The notes under the pieces were generated by a model, which made no database searches, had not been told where the DNA came from, and saw only the letters and a list, made by a program, of their open reading frames with translations. A stretch of DNA of 51,991 nucleotides. Origin: an uncultured Rickettsiales bacterium (GTDB lineage: Bacteria > Pseudomonadota > Alphaproteobacteria > Rickettsiales > Rickettsiaceae). The DNA is taken from contig CAJBEU010000001.1 in the NCBI GenBank assembly GCA_903952265.1, positions 1 to 51,991 of the forward strand. The letters run 5' to 3'. Of the stretch, positions 17,081 through 26,498 are shown in pieces. Positions within the stretch are counted from its first letter, which is position 1, and each line of letters starts with the position of its first letter. The position numbers were made by a program, and so were the translations under genes.

Positions 17081-18487
17081 ATGAAATTGTATCTTTACAA
17101 CACTCTTACGAAATCTAAACAGCTTTTCATACCAATTGATCCAAAAAACGTCAGAATGTACGTCTGTGGACCAACAGTATACGACTTAATTCACATAGGA
17201 AATGCCAGAACAAATATAGTATATGACATTTTATACAGAATATTGATCAACCTATATGGCCACAATTCGGTGCAATATGTAAGAAATATAACTGATATAG
17301 ATGATAAAATCATCGCAAAAGCAAATGAACTAAAAGTTACAGTAAAAGATTTAACTACAAGTACCATAAAAGAATTTGAAAAAGATGATTTCTATCTAGG
17401 GTGCTTAACTCCAAGTTTGCAACCAAAGGCTACAAATTATGTGGGTGCGATGATTGAAATAATAAAGATCCTTATTGAACAAAGTTTTGCCTATGTAGTG
17501 GACGGACATGTATATTTTGAAGTCAGTAAGACTCCTAAGTACACAGAACTTACAGGCAGAAGGTTGGAAGATCTAATACCAGGATCAGATGAAAACAGTT
17601 CAAAAAAAGCAAAAGAGGACTTTGTACTTTGGAAGCCTGCAAAACCAACAGAAGACTTAAATACAGTTTTTGAGAGTCCTTGGAGTATGGGCAGACCAGG
17701 ATGGCACATCGAGTGCTCCGCTATGATTAATCAGGCATTTGGACCAGATTTTGACATACATGGAGGTGGCGTAGATCTTATTTTCCCCCATCACACGAAT
17801 GAAATAGCTCAAAGCAGATGCGCTTTTTCGGGTAGTAATTACGCAAAATATTGGGTACATACCGGATTTTTGACTAAAGAAAAAGAAAAAATGAGCAAGT
17901 CCTTGCAAAATTTTGTAACTGTCAGAGAACTAGAAAGTAGGGGAATAAGCTCAGAAGTATTTAGAATGTTTATACTCAACTCTCATTATCGTAAACCTAT
18001 AGATTTTTCAGAAAAAAATTTACGAGATAGCGCTAAAAAATTAAATTATCTTTATAGAGCTTTAGAAATTTCAAAATGCTATACGGATTTCGAACTCTCC
18101 AAATCTAAAATATCTAGTTATAAATTACCGAAAGAATTCATGTCCTTTTTATTGGATGACATGAACACTCACATGGCAATAACATATCTACATAAAGAGG
18201 CGGAAAAGATACATAAAGGCGCTTCTTCTTTGCAACCTGAAATTATTTCTGACTTTGTTCAATGTGCTAATTTCCTTGGTTTTCTCACTCAAAAAAACCG
18301 GAAAAGTGGTTTTAGCACTTTATCTGAAAGTAAGATACAACAAATAGAAAGATTGATTAATCAACGCAAAGTTGCAAAAGATAAAAATCAATGGAAAAAA
18401 TCCGATAAAATTCGAGATAATCTACTCAAAGTAGGCGTACGCCTTCAAGATCACAAAGATAATACCACAACCTGGAGCCTCAATTAA
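17081..18487 (+). CDS. cysS: Cysteinyl-tRNA synthetase
   Basis: A class I aminoacyl-tRNA synthetase of 468 residues from the ATG at 17081. That start gives the usual N-terminus (MKLYLYNT). The longer in-frame TTG start at 16988 would add a Cys-rich stretch of 31 residues that fits no CysRS. Landmarks are the zinc-site region CGPTVYDLIHIGNART, the HIGH-like HIGN, WHIECSAM, HGGGVDLIFPHHTNEIAQ, and the KMSKS loop EKMSKSLQNF. A C-terminal anticodon-binding portion follows. It is flanked by the antiporter and ctrA with no close partner. Confidence 0.96.
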   Translation: MKLYLYNTLTKSKQLFIPIDPKNVRMYVCGPTVYDLIHIGNARTNIVYDILYRILINLYGHNSVQYVRNITDIDDKIIAKANELKVTVKDLTTSTIKEFEKDDFYLGCLTPSLQPKATNYVGAMIEIIKILIEQSFAYVVDGHVYFEVSKTPKYTELTGRRLEDLIPGSDENSSKKAKEDFVLWKPAKPTEDLNTVFESPWSMGRPGWHIECSAMINQAFGPDFDIHGGGVDLIFPHHTNEIAQSRCAFSGSNYAKYWVHTGFLTKEKEKMSKSLQNFVTVRELESRGISSEVFRMFILNSHYRKPIDFSEKNLRDSAKKLNYLYRALEISKCYTDFELSKSKISSYKLPKEFMSFLLDDMNTHMAITYLHKEAEKIHKGASSLQPEIISDFVQCANFLGFLTQKNRKSGFSTLSESKIQQIERLINQRKVAKDKNQWKKSDKIRDNLLKVGVRLQDHKDNTTTWSLN

Positions 18488-18573
18488 TCTGGAAAAACCT
18501 CTATATCAAAGGTCTTGATGTAGAAATCTCTTTCGATAATCAACAACTTAAAAATAAAAAACTAAAATAACTC

Positions 18574-18589
18574 TAGGTTGGAAAACCTA
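18574..18589. promoter_or_regulatory. Perfect 6-bp hairpin or operator abutting the ctrA promoter
   Basis: TAGGTT (18574-18579), the four bases GGAA, then AACCTA (18584-18589), ending one base before TTGACA. It could be an operator dyad, or a weak RNA hairpin at the end of the cysS transcript. Confidence 0.35.
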
Positions 18590-18617
18590 TTGACAATCTT
18601 TCCTGAAAAACTATTAT
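18590..18617 (+). promoter_or_regulatory. Candidate sigma-70-type promoter for ctrA
   Basis: Perfect -35 TTGACA (18590-18595), a 16-bp spacer, then TATTAT (18612-18617, five of six consensus bases). It is the best -35 match seen in the window. The predicted transcript begins near 18625, leaving a leader of about 170 nt. Confidence 0.55.
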
Positions 18618-18797
18618 AAGTTTTATAAAGTTATGTATTTATTTTACATAAAGAGTGTTGTAGGTTGTATAACACAAAAATCATTTAGAATTTGATGAAA
18701 ATCTTATTCAACTTAAAGATATACGACACTGCACCAAACTGTGACTAGCTATAATAACATCACTAATCTTTCATAATTCTGGTAATTTTGGTTTCAT

Positions 18798-19571
18798 ATG
18801 GAAAATTTAAGAGTCTTACTGATAGAGGATGATCCTATTACTGCAAAATCTGTACAGTTAGTTCTTGCTGCTCAAAATATCTTATGTGACGCCGCATACA
18901 TAGGAAATGAAGGTCTAGAAATTGCCAAGATTCAGGATTATGACCTAATAATTTTAGACTTATTGCTACCAGACGTAGATGGATACGAAGTGCTTTTGCG
19001 ACTTAGAGCTGCAAAAGTTCAAACACCAATCTTGATTCTTTCGGGATTAACAAGTCCAGACAAAAAACTTCAGGGATTCAATCTAGGCGCAGACGATTAC
19101 ATGACCAAGCCATTTAACAAAGAAGAGCTGATTGCAAGAATTAGAGCGATCATAAGAAGATCCAAAGGTATTGCGGAATCAACTATCAAATTCCATAAGA
19201 TAACCCTTAATCTGGACACTAAAAATGTGGAAGTTGAAGGAGTACCAATAAAACTTACAAGTAGCGAATATACAATATTACGCCTACTTGCTACAAGAAA
19301 AGGGACCATAATAAGCAAAGAAATGTTCTTAAGCCACTTGTATGGTAGTAAAAATGAAGTGTCCCCGGATATCAAGATAATAGACGTTTTTATCTGTAAG
19401 CTAAGAAAAAAATTAGCTAAGGCATCTGACGGAACAAATTACATAGAAACAATTTGGGGAAGAGGACACATTCTTAGAGATCTACCTTCAGTTGACGACA
19501 GCAATCAAAACAGTTTAAAAGACGCCTCTATTATTGAGAAAAAAATTCAAAATAAATTGAGCGGAGGTTAA
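18798..19571 (+). CDS. ctrA: Cell-cycle response regulator CtrA
   Basis: An OmpR/PhoB-family regulator of 257 residues and the alphaproteobacterial master regulator of cell cycle, replication and motility genes. The receiver domain has acidic residues in LLIEDDPITA, phosphoacceptor Asp54 in LIILDLLLPDVDG, and Lys104 in DDYMTKPF. The winged-helix domain contains KGTIISKEMFLSHLYG and IKIIDVFICKLRKKLA, which match CtrA closely. The C-terminus is extended past GRGHILRDL by about 30 residues and ends LSGG, not the Ala-Ala that marks Caulobacter CtrA for ClpXP. It is convergent with uvrB. Upstream phosphorelay partners (ChpT, DivK) are not in the window. Confidence 0.94.
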   Translation: MENLRVLLIEDDPITAKSVQLVLAAQNILCDAAYIGNEGLEIAKIQDYDLIILDLLLPDVDGYEVLLRLRAAKVQTPILILSGLTSPDKKLQGFNLGADDYMTKPFNKEELIARIRAIIRRSKGIAESTIKFHKITLNLDTKNVEVEGVPIKLTSSEYTILRLLATRKGTIISKEMFLSHLYGSKNEVSPDIKIIDVFICKLRKKLAKASDGTNYIETIWGRGHILRDLPSVDDSNQNSLKDASIIEKKIQNKLSGG

Positions 19572-19859
19572 TTAAAGTCCAGATTTATCCTTCTTAAACT
19601 TTAAAGCTATACACAAAATTGTGTGATGTGGCTGAAAGCATATCTTCACGCAATTCATAAAAACTTGAAAAAGAGTCTATTTACTTAAATCTCTATCTCA
19701 AGTCATCAAAGACGACTTATCTAGTTTGATTTTATAAGTCCGCAACTAATTACTAATTTTATTAACCTTTCATTACTACTAACTCTATGCTCTTCTTTAA
19801 GTTACTCTGAATTTTTCTACGAAAAATTTATTTAGACGTATAGAAAAAGTTTCTTGGAA

Positions 19860-21851
19860 TTATTCTCCAAATAGAGTCGTGGCCTTTCTTTCTAAAAAAT
19901 GAATTTGGTCCCTAATACTTGCAGCTTTTTCAAAATCAAGAGATGCTGCTGCGTCCTTCATAGACTTTTTTAATTGATTGATATGCCTTGAAAAGGACTT
20001 TTCATTTTTAAAGATCGCGTCTGTATCTTGTACACCTGGAGATTGGATTTTTGTTTCGTAGTTAAGAAAATCTAGAAGAGACTTTTCTATTGTACGAGGT
20101 TTTATGTTATGCTTTAGGTTGTAGAGAGTTTGTATTTTTCTTCGTCTTTCTGTCTCATTCGTAGCCTTTTTTATAGAAGAAGTAATTACATCTGCATATA
20201 AAATTACTCTGCCTTCTGCATTTCTGGCTGCTCTACCCATTGTCTGAATTAAAGCTGTTTCAGATCTTAAAAACCCTTCTTTATCGGCATCAAGAATAGC
20301 CATTAGTCCACATTCCGGAATATCTAGTCCTTCCCGCAATAAGTTAACTCCTATTAATATATCTATTTCTCCAGCTCTAAGTCTGTTAATAATTTTAAGC
20401 CTGTCTAAAGTTTTGACATCAGAATGCAAATAATCAGCTTTATAACCTTGTTCTTTCATATATTCCGCTAGATTTTCTGCCATTTTTTTTGTCAATGCAC
20501 TTACTAATACTCGTTTTCCTTCCTTTATAGAAAACTGAACTTCTGTAATTAAATCCTCAACCTGTGATTTTGCAGGTTTTATTATGCATAAAGGATCTAA
20601 TAACCCAGTAGGTCTTACTATTTGTTCTACAACTTTGCCTTTAGTTATTTGCATTTCAAATACACCCGGAGTTGCAGAGACAAAAATTGTCTGAAACCTC
20701 ATTGTATTCCACTCTTCAAATTTTAAAGGTCTATTATCTAAAGCAGAAGGCAGTCTAAACCCATAGTTAACTAAAGTTTCTTTTCTAGCCCTGTCTCCAT
20801 TATACATTGAGGCAACCTGAGGCACTGTTACGTGACTTTCGTCTACAAAACAAATTGTATCCTTAGGCATATATTCAAATAAAGTAGGAGGAGCAGCTCC
20901 TGGGCCCCTTCCTGTTAGATATCTAGAATAATTTTCTATACCCTTGCAAGATCCAGTAGATTCCAACATTTCCAGATCCATAAGAGTTCTATGTTTTATC
21001 CTTTGGGATTCTAAATTTTGTCCCTTTGATTCCAGTTCGTGAATTCTAAAACCTAATTCTTCTCTTATTTGAGGAATTGCCTCATTTATTACACTTCTAG
21101 GAGTGACGTAATGAGAATTAGCGTAAAGCTTTACTTTATCTATTCGTTTCAACCTTTCAGAGGTAACTGGATCTATTTCAAATATTTCGCTTAAATATTT
21201 TTCTTTAAAGGAAAAACGAAAAGCTATTTTTTCTTTATAAGAAGGAAATACGTCTATGTTTTCTCCTTTGACTCTAAAGTTACCTCGAATAAACTCGACA
21301 TCATTTCTGTTATATTGAAGACTTACTATTTTACTTAGCAGATCTTCTCTAGAAAAATATGATCCTACTCCAAATTCTATAGTCATATTTGAATATAGCT
21401 CTGGACCACCTATACCGTATATACAAGAAACTGAAGAGACAACTATAACATCTCGTCTTTCTAGTGCAGAGACAGTGGCTGAATGTCTAAGCATGTCTAT
21501 GTAAGAGTTAATGGAAGAATCCTTTTCTATGAAGGTATCTGTTCTTGGAATATATGCTTCTGGTTGATAATAATCATAGTAAGATACAAAAAACTCAACA
21601 GCATTATTGGGAAATAAAGTTTTCATTTCATTAAATAGCTGCATGGCAAGAGTTTTGTTAGGAGCCATGATGAGCGCGGGCCTAGAGGAATTACAAATCA
21701 CGTTGGCAATTGTAAAGGTTTTTCCAGAACCAGTAATACCAAGCAAAACTTGATCTTTAAGATTGGATTTAAGACCCAGGGTTAGTGCATTAATTGCTTG
21801 AGGTTGGTCTCCGGAAGGAAAGTGTTTACTGCAAAGTTCAAAGTTCGTCAT
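19860..21851 (-). CDS. uvrB: UvrABC excinuclease subunit B
   Basis: The damage-verifying helicase-like subunit of nucleotide excision repair, 663 residues. Walker A is GITGSGKT near residue 40. The beta-hairpin region [21 protein letters not shown] follows. The motor motifs [14 protein letters not shown] and QTMGRAARN are present. The C-terminal UVR domain that contacts UvrC is visible ([24 protein letters not shown]). Length and motifs are normal. It is convergent with ctrA across a 288-bp gap. Confidence 0.97.
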   Translation of the reverse strand: MTNFELCSKHFPSGDQPQAINALTLGLKSNLKDQVLLGITGSGKTFTIANVICNSSRPALIMAPNKTLAMQLFNEMKTLFPNNAVEFFVSYYDYYQPEAYIPRTDTFIEKDSSINSYIDMLRHSATVSALERRDVIVVSSVSCIYGIGGPELYSNMTIEFGVGSYFSREDLLSKIVSLQYNRNDVEFIRGNFRVKGENIDVFPSYKEKIAFRFSFKEKYLSEIFEIDPVTSERLKRIDKVKLYANSHYVTPRSVINEAIPQIREELGFRIHELESKGQNLESQRIKHRTLMDLEMLESTGSCKGIENYSRYLTGRGPGAAPPTLFEYMPKDTICFVDESHVTVPQVASMYNGDRARKETLVNYGFRLPSALDNRPLKFEEWNTMRFQTIFVSATPGVFEMQITKGKVVEQIVRPTGLLDPLCIIKPAKSQVEDLITEVQFSIKEGKRVLVSALTKKMAENLAEYMKEQGYKADYLHSDVKTLDRLKIINRLRAGEIDILIGVNLLREGLDIPECGLMAILDADKEGFLRSETALIQTMGRAARNAEGRVILYADVITSSIKKATNETERRRKIQTLYNLKHNIKPRTIEKSLLDFLNYETKIQSPGVQDTDAIFKNEKSFSRHINQLKKSMKDAAASLDFEKAASIRDQIHFLERKATTLFGE

Positions 21852-22330
21852 TTACAAAGTAAATTATGCATTAAAGTCATAGACATTATTAACTAAAAAA
21901 CAGCTTCAATCACAATGTTTTTCTTAAAAAAGGTAAGATTTATAAGCAAAGATATGGGGTGTTGATAATTCTAATTATTAAGCTCATCATAAACCTCTAA
22001 AGATTACTAAATAAGGTCAATTTCAATTTCATAAGAAGCTACTGTTTCAATATGTAGAGAGGCTGCTCTTTGTGTATAACTCTGTGCACATAAATGTTAA
22101 AAATGCCCGCGCTCACTAGTTATCCTCTGCTAATACACAAACTTTACACATTTTATAAACAATGTAGGTATTTTTACTCACCTTCTGTAAATAAAACATT
22201 AATACAGTCTAGTTGATCAGATCTTTTGTGTGAGTAATACTGTGTATTGTTTTTGAATAGTTCAAATTGATAACATAAATTTTGTGCTCTACAATAACAA
22301 ATATATAAATATTATTAGTAGTAGTACAAC
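21852..22330. other. Intergenic region with DnaA-box-like cluster
   Basis: 479 bp between uvrB and tRNA-Leu(GAG). It contains a perfect TTATNCACA match on the minus strand (22071-22079, TTATACACA). One-mismatch matches lie at 22131-22139 (TAATACACA) and 22229-22237 (minus, TTACTCACA). Two weaker ones lie at 22142-22150 and 22241-22249 (minus). Very AT-rich sequence follows up to 22330. No genes of the usual origin neighbourhood (dnaA, parA, gidA, hemE) are adjacent. It may be an origin-like or DnaA-controlled region, or chance in AT-rich DNA. Confidence 0.3.
22267..22295 (+). promoter_or_regulatory. Promoter of tRNA-Leu(GAG)
   Basis: TTGATA (22267-22272), a 17-bp spacer, then TACAAT (22290-22295). 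Each hexamer has five of six consensus bases at ideal spacing. The start would be near 22302, about 29 nt before the mature tRNA 5' end. dcd may be read through from it. Confidence 0.6.
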
Positions 22331-22415
22331 GCGGTTGTGGTGAAACTGGTAGACACGCAGTCTTGAGGGGGCTGTTTCGCAAGAAGTGGAGGTTCGAGTC
22401 CTCTCAACCGCACCA
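22331..22415 (+). tRNA. tRNA-Leu(GAG)
   Basis: A type II (long variable arm) tRNA. The acceptor arm GCGGTTG pairs with CAACCGC. The anticodon stem CAGTC/GGCTG encloses loop TTGAGGG, giving anticodon GAG. The T-arm is GGTTCGAGTCC and the 3' CCA is encoded. Confidence 0.95.
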
Positions 22416-22497
22416 TTATTTTTTAGTTTTACAACATTTGGTTTTGTTGATAGAACTGTCATTCCTAGGATTGTTTCTTTACCCGCTTTCTCCTTTT

Positions 22498-23064
22498 ATG
22501 TCCGTAATGTCTGATAAGTGGATTATTGAACAAGTAAAAAATCACAACATGATCGACCCATTTGTTGAAAGTCAGGTTAACTCGGAAGGCAGTAAAAAAG
22601 TCATTTCTTACGGATTGTCTTCATACGGATATGACGCAAGGATAGCTAATGAGTTTAAAATTTTTTCTAACTCAAGATCCAATATAGTGGACCCTAAAGG
22701 TTTTTCAGAATCAGATGTAATAGATTATTGTGGAGATTTTTGCATTGTTCCTTCTAATGGATTTGTGTTGGCTCGTACGGTAGAAAAATTTAAAATACCT
22801 AGGAATGTTTTGGTTTTATGCATCACTAAGTCTACTTATGCTAGATGTGGAGTTACTGCAAACGTGACTCCTTTAGAACCTGAATGGGAGGGCACCGTTA
22901 CTTTGGAATTTGCAAATCTCACGCCTTTGCCGGTTAAGATATATGCAGGAGAAGGCGGATGCCAGTTTGTATTTTTTTCTGGAGACAGAGATTGTTTAGT
23001 TTCTTATGCTGACAGAAAGGGGAAATACATGGGCCAAAAAGATGTCACTCTCCCTAGAATTTAG
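22498..23064 (+). CDS. dcd: dCTP deaminase
   Basis: A trimeric enzyme of 188 residues converting dCTP to dUTP, which Dut (32.5 kb) then hydrolyses to dUMP for thymidylate synthesis. Motifs are [15 protein letters not shown], the catalytic region KSTYARCG and [18 protein letters not shown], and the C-terminal [16 protein letters not shown]. The ATG at 22498 gives MSVMSDKWI, as in alphaproteobacterial homologues. A longer frame from 22363 would start inside the tRNA and is rejected. It lies 27 bp upstream of secB. Confidence 0.95.
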   Translation: MSVMSDKWIIEQVKNHNMIDPFVESQVNSEGSKKVISYGLSSYGYDARIANEFKIFSNSRSNIVDPKGFSESDVIDYCGDFCIVPSNGFVLARTVEKFKIPRNVLVLCITKSTYARCGVTANVTPLEPEWEGTVTLEFANLTPLPVKIYAGEGGCQFVFFSGDRDCLVSYADRKGKYMGQKDVTLPRI

Positions 23065-23091
23065 CCTAATTTTTATACCTATAAGTTTTTT

Positions 23092-23529
23092 ATGAACTCA
23101 GAGAACAACTCCAGCATTACTGTGCACTCTCAATATATAAAAGATCTGTCTTTTGAGGGACCAGAAAGTCTTTCAAGCCTCAAGCTCAAAACATCTCAGC
23201 CTCAATTTAGTGTAGGGTTTGACGTTAAAGTGGAAAGACTCGAAATGTCCTCGGACGTTGCTCTTTTCTTTCACATAGAAGCAGATTTGGAGGGAGAAAA
23301 AGTGTTTGTTCTAGAATTGACTTACGTTGGATCTTTTTCTATTTATGGAGTTCCTCAAGATAGGGAAGAAGAAATTTTATTTACCGGGTGTCCTGCTATG
23401 CTTTTTCCTTTTGCAAGACAGATTATTGCCCACACTATCTCCAATGCTGGTTTTCCTCCTGTGATGCTTGACTACATAAATTTTGCCGCATTTTACCGCA
23501 ACAAAATTTTACAAGAAGAGAAAAATTGA
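23092..23529 (+). CDS. secB: Protein-export chaperone SecB
   Basis: A tetrameric cytosolic chaperone of 145 residues that keeps precursors unfolded and hands them to SecA. Recognisable segments are QYIKDLSFEGPES near the N-terminus, ELTYVGSFSIYG, and LFPFARQIIAHTISNAGFPPVMLDYINF near the C-terminus (a family hallmark spanning residues ~105-135). It lies between dcd (27 bp) and dapE (45 bp), so the three form a likely operon. Together with LepB and trigger factor in this window it forms part of the export machinery. Confidence 0.96.
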   Translation: MNSENNSSITVHSQYIKDLSFEGPESLSSLKLKTSQPQFSVGFDVKVERLEMSSDVALFFHIEADLEGEKVFVLELTYVGSFSIYGVPQDREEEILFTGCPAMLFPFARQIIAHTISNAGFPPVMLDYINFAAFYRNKILQEEKN

Positions 23530-23574
23530 TTTTTTGTTAAACCCTAAACATGAATAACAAAGGGTAGTTAAGTA

Positions 23575-24720
23575 GTGCACAAAAACGTAGGTGTTTTAGC
23601 GAGTAAACTGATTCAATTTCCTTCTGTAACTCCAAATTCTGAGGGTTCCATAGAATTTGTGCAAGATCTTCTTCAAGAGGAAGGTTTTGAGTGCTTTATA
23701 AAAGAATTCTCTCTAGGAGATGGATCAACAAATACTGTTAAAAATATTTATGCGCAAAGCGGAAGCAATGGACCTAATATATGTTTTGTTGGGCATTTAG
23801 ACGTTGTGCCTCCAGGCAACGCAAAGGATTGGAAATACGATCCATTTTCCGGAGTGATTGTTGAAGATACGCTATTTGGTAGGGGGGCTGTAGATATGAA
23901 AGGCTCGATTGCATCTGCACTATCAGCTTTTATAGAATTTAAAAACTCAAATAAAGAGGCAAAAATCAGCTTTTTGCTAACCTCTGATGAAGAGGGTTTG
24001 GCAAGGGGCGGAGTAAGAAAGATGTTGCCTTGGATGCAAGAGAGAAACTTAAAAATCGATTTTTGCATCCTGGGAGAACCTACTTGTAAAGATAAAGTTG
24101 GAGAAAACATAGCAATTGGAAGAAGAGGCAGTGTAAATTTTACTATCACGATTAAAGGAAAACAGGGACACGTAGCATATCCAGAGTCTTTTGTTAATCC
24201 GATTAACACTGCAATAGATTTAGCAAATATTCTCAAGAGCACTAAATTAGATGAAGGCACTAAGCATTTTATTCCTTCATCTTTAAATATCACATCATTT
24301 GATGTTGGAAATCAGGTCACTAATGTTGTGCCATCCAAGGCAGTGTTGAGATTTAATATCAGATTTAATGACAGCTTTGACGAACAAACAATTGTGGAAA
24401 AAATAAGATCATTAACAAAAATTGCTCCGCAAGATTTTGAGTTGGAATATGAATGTGGTTCTTTACCCTTTTTGACTATGGACTCTGACTTTATTAGTCA
24501 GTTTAAAAAATCTTCAGAACAGGTAACTGGAATAAAGCCTCAATTGATAACCTGGGGCGCCACTTCTGATGCTAGGTTTGTCTCAAAATATTGTCCCTGC
24601 ATAGAATTTGGCCTTCATTATGTAAGAGCTCACCAAGTGGATGAGAGTGTACATCTTGAGGATTTAGATTCTCTAAAACTTGTTTATCTTACCTTTTTAA
24701 GAAGTGTTTACGCGACTTGA
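23575..24720 (+). CDS. dapE: Succinyl-diaminopimelate desuccinylase
   Basis: A dinuclear zinc hydrolase of the M20 family, 381 residues, from a GTG start. It cleaves N-succinyl-LL-diaminopimelate in the lysine/meso-DAP branch that feeds peptidoglycan. Metal and catalytic residues are His74 and Asp76 in VGHLDVVPPG, Asp108 in GRGAVDMKG, and Glu139-Glu140 in LLTSDEEG. The dimerisation lid follows with GRRGSVNFTI and KGKQGHVAYPE. The C-terminus has EFGLHYVRAHQVDESV. DapE is preferred over ArgE because of the SVTP start and overall match. Confidence 0.95.
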   Translation: MHKNVGVLASKLIQFPSVTPNSEGSIEFVQDLLQEEGFECFIKEFSLGDGSTNTVKNIYAQSGSNGPNICFVGHLDVVPPGNAKDWKYDPFSGVIVEDTLFGRGAVDMKGSIASALSAFIEFKNSNKEAKISFLLTSDEEGLARGGVRKMLPWMQERNLKIDFCILGEPTCKDKVGENIAIGRRGSVNFTITIKGKQGHVAYPESFVNPINTAIDLANILKSTKLDEGTKHFIPSSLNITSFDVGNQVTNVVPSKAVLRFNIRFNDSFDEQTIVEKIRSLTKIAPQDFELEYECGSLPFLTMDSDFISQFKKSSEQVTGIKPQLITWGATSDARFVSKYCPCIEFGLHYVRAHQVDESVHLEDLDSLKLVYLTFLRSVYAT

Positions 24721-24790
24721 GCTAATTTTGGTGTGGCGCTTGTAGCATCTTGTGCTATTTTGTGAGTGTGTGATTAGTCGCACTGAAAGT

Positions 24791-24874
24791 GCGGATATGG
24801 CGAAATGGTAGACGCGCTAGGCTTAGGACCTAGTGCTTCACGGCGTGGGGGTTCGAGTCCCTCTATCCGCACCA
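24791..24874 (+). tRNA. tRNA-Leu(UAG)
   Basis: A type II tRNA with acceptor GCGGATA/TATCCGC. The anticodon stem CTAGG/CCTAG encloses CTTAGGA, giving anticodon TAG. The T-arm is GGTTCGAGTCC and CCA is encoded. With tRNA-Leu(GAG) 2.4 kb away, this gives two of the leucine isoacceptors. Confidence 0.95.
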
Positions 24875-24940
24875 CCAAAACAAAAGTGCAGCTAAGGGCT
24901 GTTAGTAAGAAAACTTAAAGAAAAAGACAGTTAAAAATCC

Positions 24941-26347
24941 ATGAGTGATACATTTGTACAAGAAATTCCTCCTCTATCTGTTTCAACAAAGGAGATTTCC
25001 ATAGAAGAAAAAGATTCCAGTTCTCCTTTGGTAAAGGAATTCTTTGTTTCTTTTTCTCATAGCGTGCTGAAAGACATAATCAACTCAAAACTTAAGGAGA
25101 AGCAAAAAGTTGCAAAACTACCTGGATTTAGAGATGGGCAGGTGCCTTTTTTTGTTATCGAGAAAAAATATAAAGATGCAATATTGAGTGAGGCAATCAA
25201 AGAAAAAGCTGAAGAAGCTGTAGAGCAAGTCACAAAGCCTTATAGAAACGATATTGTAGGTAAAGCAGAAATCAAGAATTTTAAAAACGCTCAAGAAACT
25301 GGTGTGGAATTTGAGGTGTCATTTGAGATTTTTCCAAAATTTGAAATGCCAGACTTTGAAAAAATAGAAATGGAGCAATACAGCATTGAGGTTTCTGAAA
25401 AAGATACAGAGGAGCAGCTAAAGGCTATAGCCCTTAATAGGAGAGAATTTGACCAAAATTTTGATGGACGAAATGCCTGCAAAGGTGACTTGGTTACGCT
25501 TGACTTTGAATCTGAGGTAGAGGGAAAAGTCCACAGACACGGTAGTGCCAAAAATTATAAGTGTGAAATAGGCAAGGGGACATTACTTGAGGCATTTGAA
25601 AATAAGCTTATCGGAGTCAGTAAAGGAGACTCCTTAGAATTTGAGATGAAATTTCCAGAAGAATACGAACTTGTAAGAGAAATTGCCGGTAAAAATGCTC
25701 ATGTCAAAGTAACCGTTTATGACGTGCAGAGATTTGGTCCTACTCCAGAGGTGAACGACGCTTTTGCCCAGCATTATGGGTGCAAAGACGTTAGCGAGTT
25801 AAAATACAGAGTCAGCGAAATTGTAAGAGAAGGCATAGAGCGAGATCTTTTTGTTATTAGCAAAACAAAGCTATTTGACGCTTTAGAAAATCTGCTCAGC
25901 TTTGAGGTGCCCTTGGGATTATTTCACAGAGAATATGAAAGCTTAAAGAAGAACCAAGCTCTTAGAGATCAACTCGGCTATTCAGAGGAAGAGCACGACA
26001 AATATTGTAAAAAACTTGCTCTGCGAAAGCTTAGAATTGGCATTTTAATAGCTGATTATGCCAAGGTTAATAACATTAAGATCTCCGAGCAGGAATTTCA
26101 GGATCACGTTATGTCTCAAATTGAAAGACAGCCCGAAAAAAGAATGGAGATATTAGAATATTATAAGAACAATGCATCCTCTTGGTACTCTGCTTCGATT
26201 GAAGAAAAAGTTGTAAGGCAGATTTTATTTCAAAAAGTGTGCCTCATAGATGTAGAAAAGACCACTGGAGAGATGAGGGAAGTTATAGAGGAATTTTCTA
26301 AAGCTCAAGAAGTTAAGACCAGAGAAGCAGCACAAGCATCTTTTTAA
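24941..26347 (+). CDS. tig: Trigger factor
   Basis: A ribosome-associated chaperone and prolyl isomerase of 468 residues. The N-terminal ribosome-binding domain carries LPGFRDGQVPFFVIEKKY, corresponding to the GFRxGxxP signature. The central FKBP domain (~residues 180-270) includes GKGTLLEAFENKLIGVSKGDSLEFEM-type sequence. A long helical C-terminal domain follows. The N-terminus is about 20 residues longer than usual if the ATG at 24941 is used. It lies 66 bp after tRNA-Leu(UAG). Confidence 0.95.
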   Translation: MSDTFVQEIPPLSVSTKEISIEEKDSSSPLVKEFFVSFSHSVLKDIINSKLKEKQKVAKLPGFRDGQVPFFVIEKKYKDAILSEAIKEKAEEAVEQVTKPYRNDIVGKAEIKNFKNAQETGVEFEVSFEIFPKFEMPDFEKIEMEQYSIEVSEKDTEEQLKAIALNRREFDQNFDGRNACKGDLVTLDFESEVEGKVHRHGSAKNYKCEIGKGTLLEAFENKLIGVSKGDSLEFEMKFPEEYELVREIAGKNAHVKVTVYDVQRFGPTPEVNDAFAQHYGCKDVSELKYRVSEIVREGIERDLFVISKTKLFDALENLLSFEVPLGLFHREYESLKKNQALRDQLGYSEEEHDKYCKKLALRKLRIGILIADYAKVNNIKISEQEFQDHVMSQIERQPEKRMEILEYYKNNASSWYSASIEEKVVRQILFQKVCLIDVEKTTGEMREVIEEFSKAQEVKTREAAQASF

Positions 26348-26426
26348 AGAGAACCTGTAATAATATCTAATTGCTTTAGCCAGGAGTTAGAGAATAGGCA
26401 CGTAGTCTTGGTCCTCAAAAAGACGG

Positions 26427-26498
26427 TGCCGCTAGAAAGAATCGAACCTTCCACCTCTTCATTACCAATGAAGTGCTCTACCACTGAGCTATAGCGGC
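26427..26498 (-). tRNA. tRNA-Thr(GGU)
   Basis: Read on the minus strand: acceptor GCCGCTA/TAGCGGC, D-arm GCTCAGTGGTAGAGC, anticodon stem CTTCA/TGAAG with loop TTGGTAA (anticodon GGT), T-arm GGTTCGATTC. After the discriminator A the minus strand reads CCG, so CCA is not encoded, unlike the other three tRNAs. The gene lies between tig and the outer-membrane protein gene. Confidence 0.95.

Larger units (their letters stand above)
18488..18797. other. ctrA upstream region
   Basis: 310 bp of very AT-rich sequence between cysS and ctrA. It contains the promoter at 18590-18617 and the hairpin at 18574-18589, leaving a leader of about 170 nt before ctrA. I did not find the full CtrA box TTAA-N7-TTAA in it, although scattered TTAA sequences occur. 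Confidence 0.6.

Noticed and set aside
22363-22497. Long N-terminal extension of dCTP deaminase
   Set aside because: It would begin inside the tRNA-Leu(GAG) gene, while the ATG at 22498 gives the family's usual start.
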